Assembly (NCBI GenBank): GCA_964002385.1
Contig: CAXFFS010000079.1
Location: 1-6,208 of the forward strand
Source of the DNA: AEGEAN-183 sp964002385
GTDB lineage: Bacteria; Pseudomonadota; Gammaproteobacteria; Magnimaribacterales; Magnimaribacteraceae
Length of the DNA stretch: 6,208 nucleotides
Direction of reading: 5' to 3'
Below, piece by piece: positions 5,548 to 6,208 of the stretch. Made by a program: the position numbers and the translations under genes. Positions within the stretch are counted from its first letter, which is position 1. Each line of letters begins with the position of its first letter. The notes beneath the pieces are model-generated. The model saw only the letters and a program-made list of their open reading frames with translations, was not told the DNA's origin and did no database searches.

Positions 5548-6208
5548 ATGTCTACAGGAATTTTAGATTACACAGCTAACTTAAGAGAATACCTTTGGGA
5601 AAAGGGAATGGAAGAACATCCTGCCTTAACAGAATTAAGACTAGAAACCGCTAAGTTACCACAGTCGATGATGCAAATATGTCCAGAGCAAGGGGCCTTG
5701 ATGGCAAATTTAATAAGATTGATGTCAGCCAAAAAAACTCTAGAGATAGGTACCTTTACTGGCTACAGCACTTTAAGTGTGGCGTTAGCCCTTCCCGAAG
5801 ACGGGGAGCTTATAGCGTGTGACATTTCTGAGGAATGGACTGCCATGGGGCAAAAGAAATGGGAACAAGCTGGAGTATCACATAAGATAAATCTAAAGCT
5901 TGGACCAGCCGTTGACACACTGGACTCATTGTTAAAAGAAGGTCAACAAGGTTCTTTTGATTTCGCTTTTATCGATGCCGACAAAGCCAATTACCCTGCC
6001 TACTATGAAAAATGTTTACAACTATTACGAAAAGGTGGAGTAATAGCGATAGATAATGTTTTGTGGGGTGGATCGGTTATCGATTCTAAAAGAAATGACG
6101 AGGACACTAAGGCAATTAGAGAGCTTAATGATTTCATCAGAAATGATAAGAGAGTTTCAATCTCTATGGTTCCTATTGGAGATGGTTTAACTCTTGCGTT
6201 TATAAACT
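5548..6208 (+). CDS. SAM-dependent O-methyltransferase of the CCoAOMT/catechol-OMT-like family, cut at the right edge
   Basis: The frame is open from the ATG at 5548 to the window end (220 residues, no stop). As the family is usually about 220 residues and its final GDGLTLAFIN strand (211-220) is present, only a few residues are probably missing. These enzymes transfer a methyl group from S-adenosylmethionine to a hydroxyl of catechol-like or other small molecules using a divalent metal. Seen are motif I LEIGTFTGYSTLSVA (65-79), the acidic CDIS (91-94) that would hold the SAM ribose, and the metal/SAM motifs FIDADKANY (141-149; Asp143) and IDNVLWGG (168-175; Asp169-Asn170). MQICPEQGALM (42-52) is also typical. 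No signal peptide is seen. It is divergent from the six-gene operon and could share its control region. A role in the same pathway is possible, but many bacteria carry such a gene with no known substrate. Confidence 0.92.
   Translation, partial: MSTGILDYTANLREYLWEKGMEEHPALTELRLETAKLPQSMMQICPEQGALMANLIRLMSAKKTLEIGTFTGYSTLSVALALPEDGELIACDISEEWTAMGQKKWEQAGVSHKINLKLGPAVDTLDSLLKEGQQGSFDFAFIDADKANYPAYYEKCLQLLRKGGVIAIDNVLWGGSVIDSKRNDEDTKAIRELNDFIRNDKRVSISMVPIGDGLTLAFIN

Noticed and set aside
1..6208. CRISPR array, tRNA/rRNA genes, insertion sequences, toxin-antitoxin or phage-defence genes
   Set aside because: No regularly spaced repeats, no RNA-gene landmarks and no matching protein motifs are visible. 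Nearly all sequence is covered by the seven metabolic-type genes.

Overview
The window is AT-rich (roughly 40% G+C by eye) and densely coded, with gaps of 2-52 bp inside gene runs, good Shine-Dalgarno sequences before several genes and frequent ATA/AGA codons. This suits an AT-rich proteobacterium. The mix of families (linalool dehydratase/isomerase-like, PhlG-like hydrolase, amidohydrolase-2, DUF1330) makes me think of a free-living marine gammaproteobacterium, but that is inference: no marker gene is present. I see no RNA gene, transposase, phage gene, CRISPR array or long repeat.

Layout: six genes are read leftward (minus strand), in transcription order: an amidohydrolase-2 family TIM-barrel enzyme (4212-5423), a DUF1330 small protein (3908-4198), a small multi-spanning membrane protein of unknown family (3480-3905), a membrane-anchored PhlG/DAPG-hydrolase-like enzyme (2746-3465), a linalool dehydratase/isomerase (LDI)-like enzyme with an extra C-terminal domain (1048-2721), and an amidase-signature enzyme cut by the window edge (1-995). 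Gaps are 13, 2, 14, 24 and 52 bp, so this looks like one operon. A SAM-dependent O-methyltransferase of the CCoAOMT type (5548-6208, cut at the right edge) is read rightward from a 124-bp divergent spacer that holds candidate promoters for both directions.

How the genes may work together (inference): the leftward operon joins a metal-dependent hydrolase/decarboxylase, a hydrolase of a family that cleaves a carbon-carbon bond next to an aromatic ring, a (de)hydratase/isomerase-like enzyme first known from monoterpene alcohols, and an amidase. With an O-methyltransferase next door, this reads as a small pathway for modifying or breaking down a terpenoid or phenolic/polyketide-like compound, part of it at the membrane. 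I know of no characterised operon with this composition. The strongest single observation is the LDI-like protein: it keeps the two active-site cysteines with exact spacing, but has Trp where LDI has an active-site His, lacks a signal peptide and carries a C-terminal extension ending in Cys-Gly-Cys-Cys.
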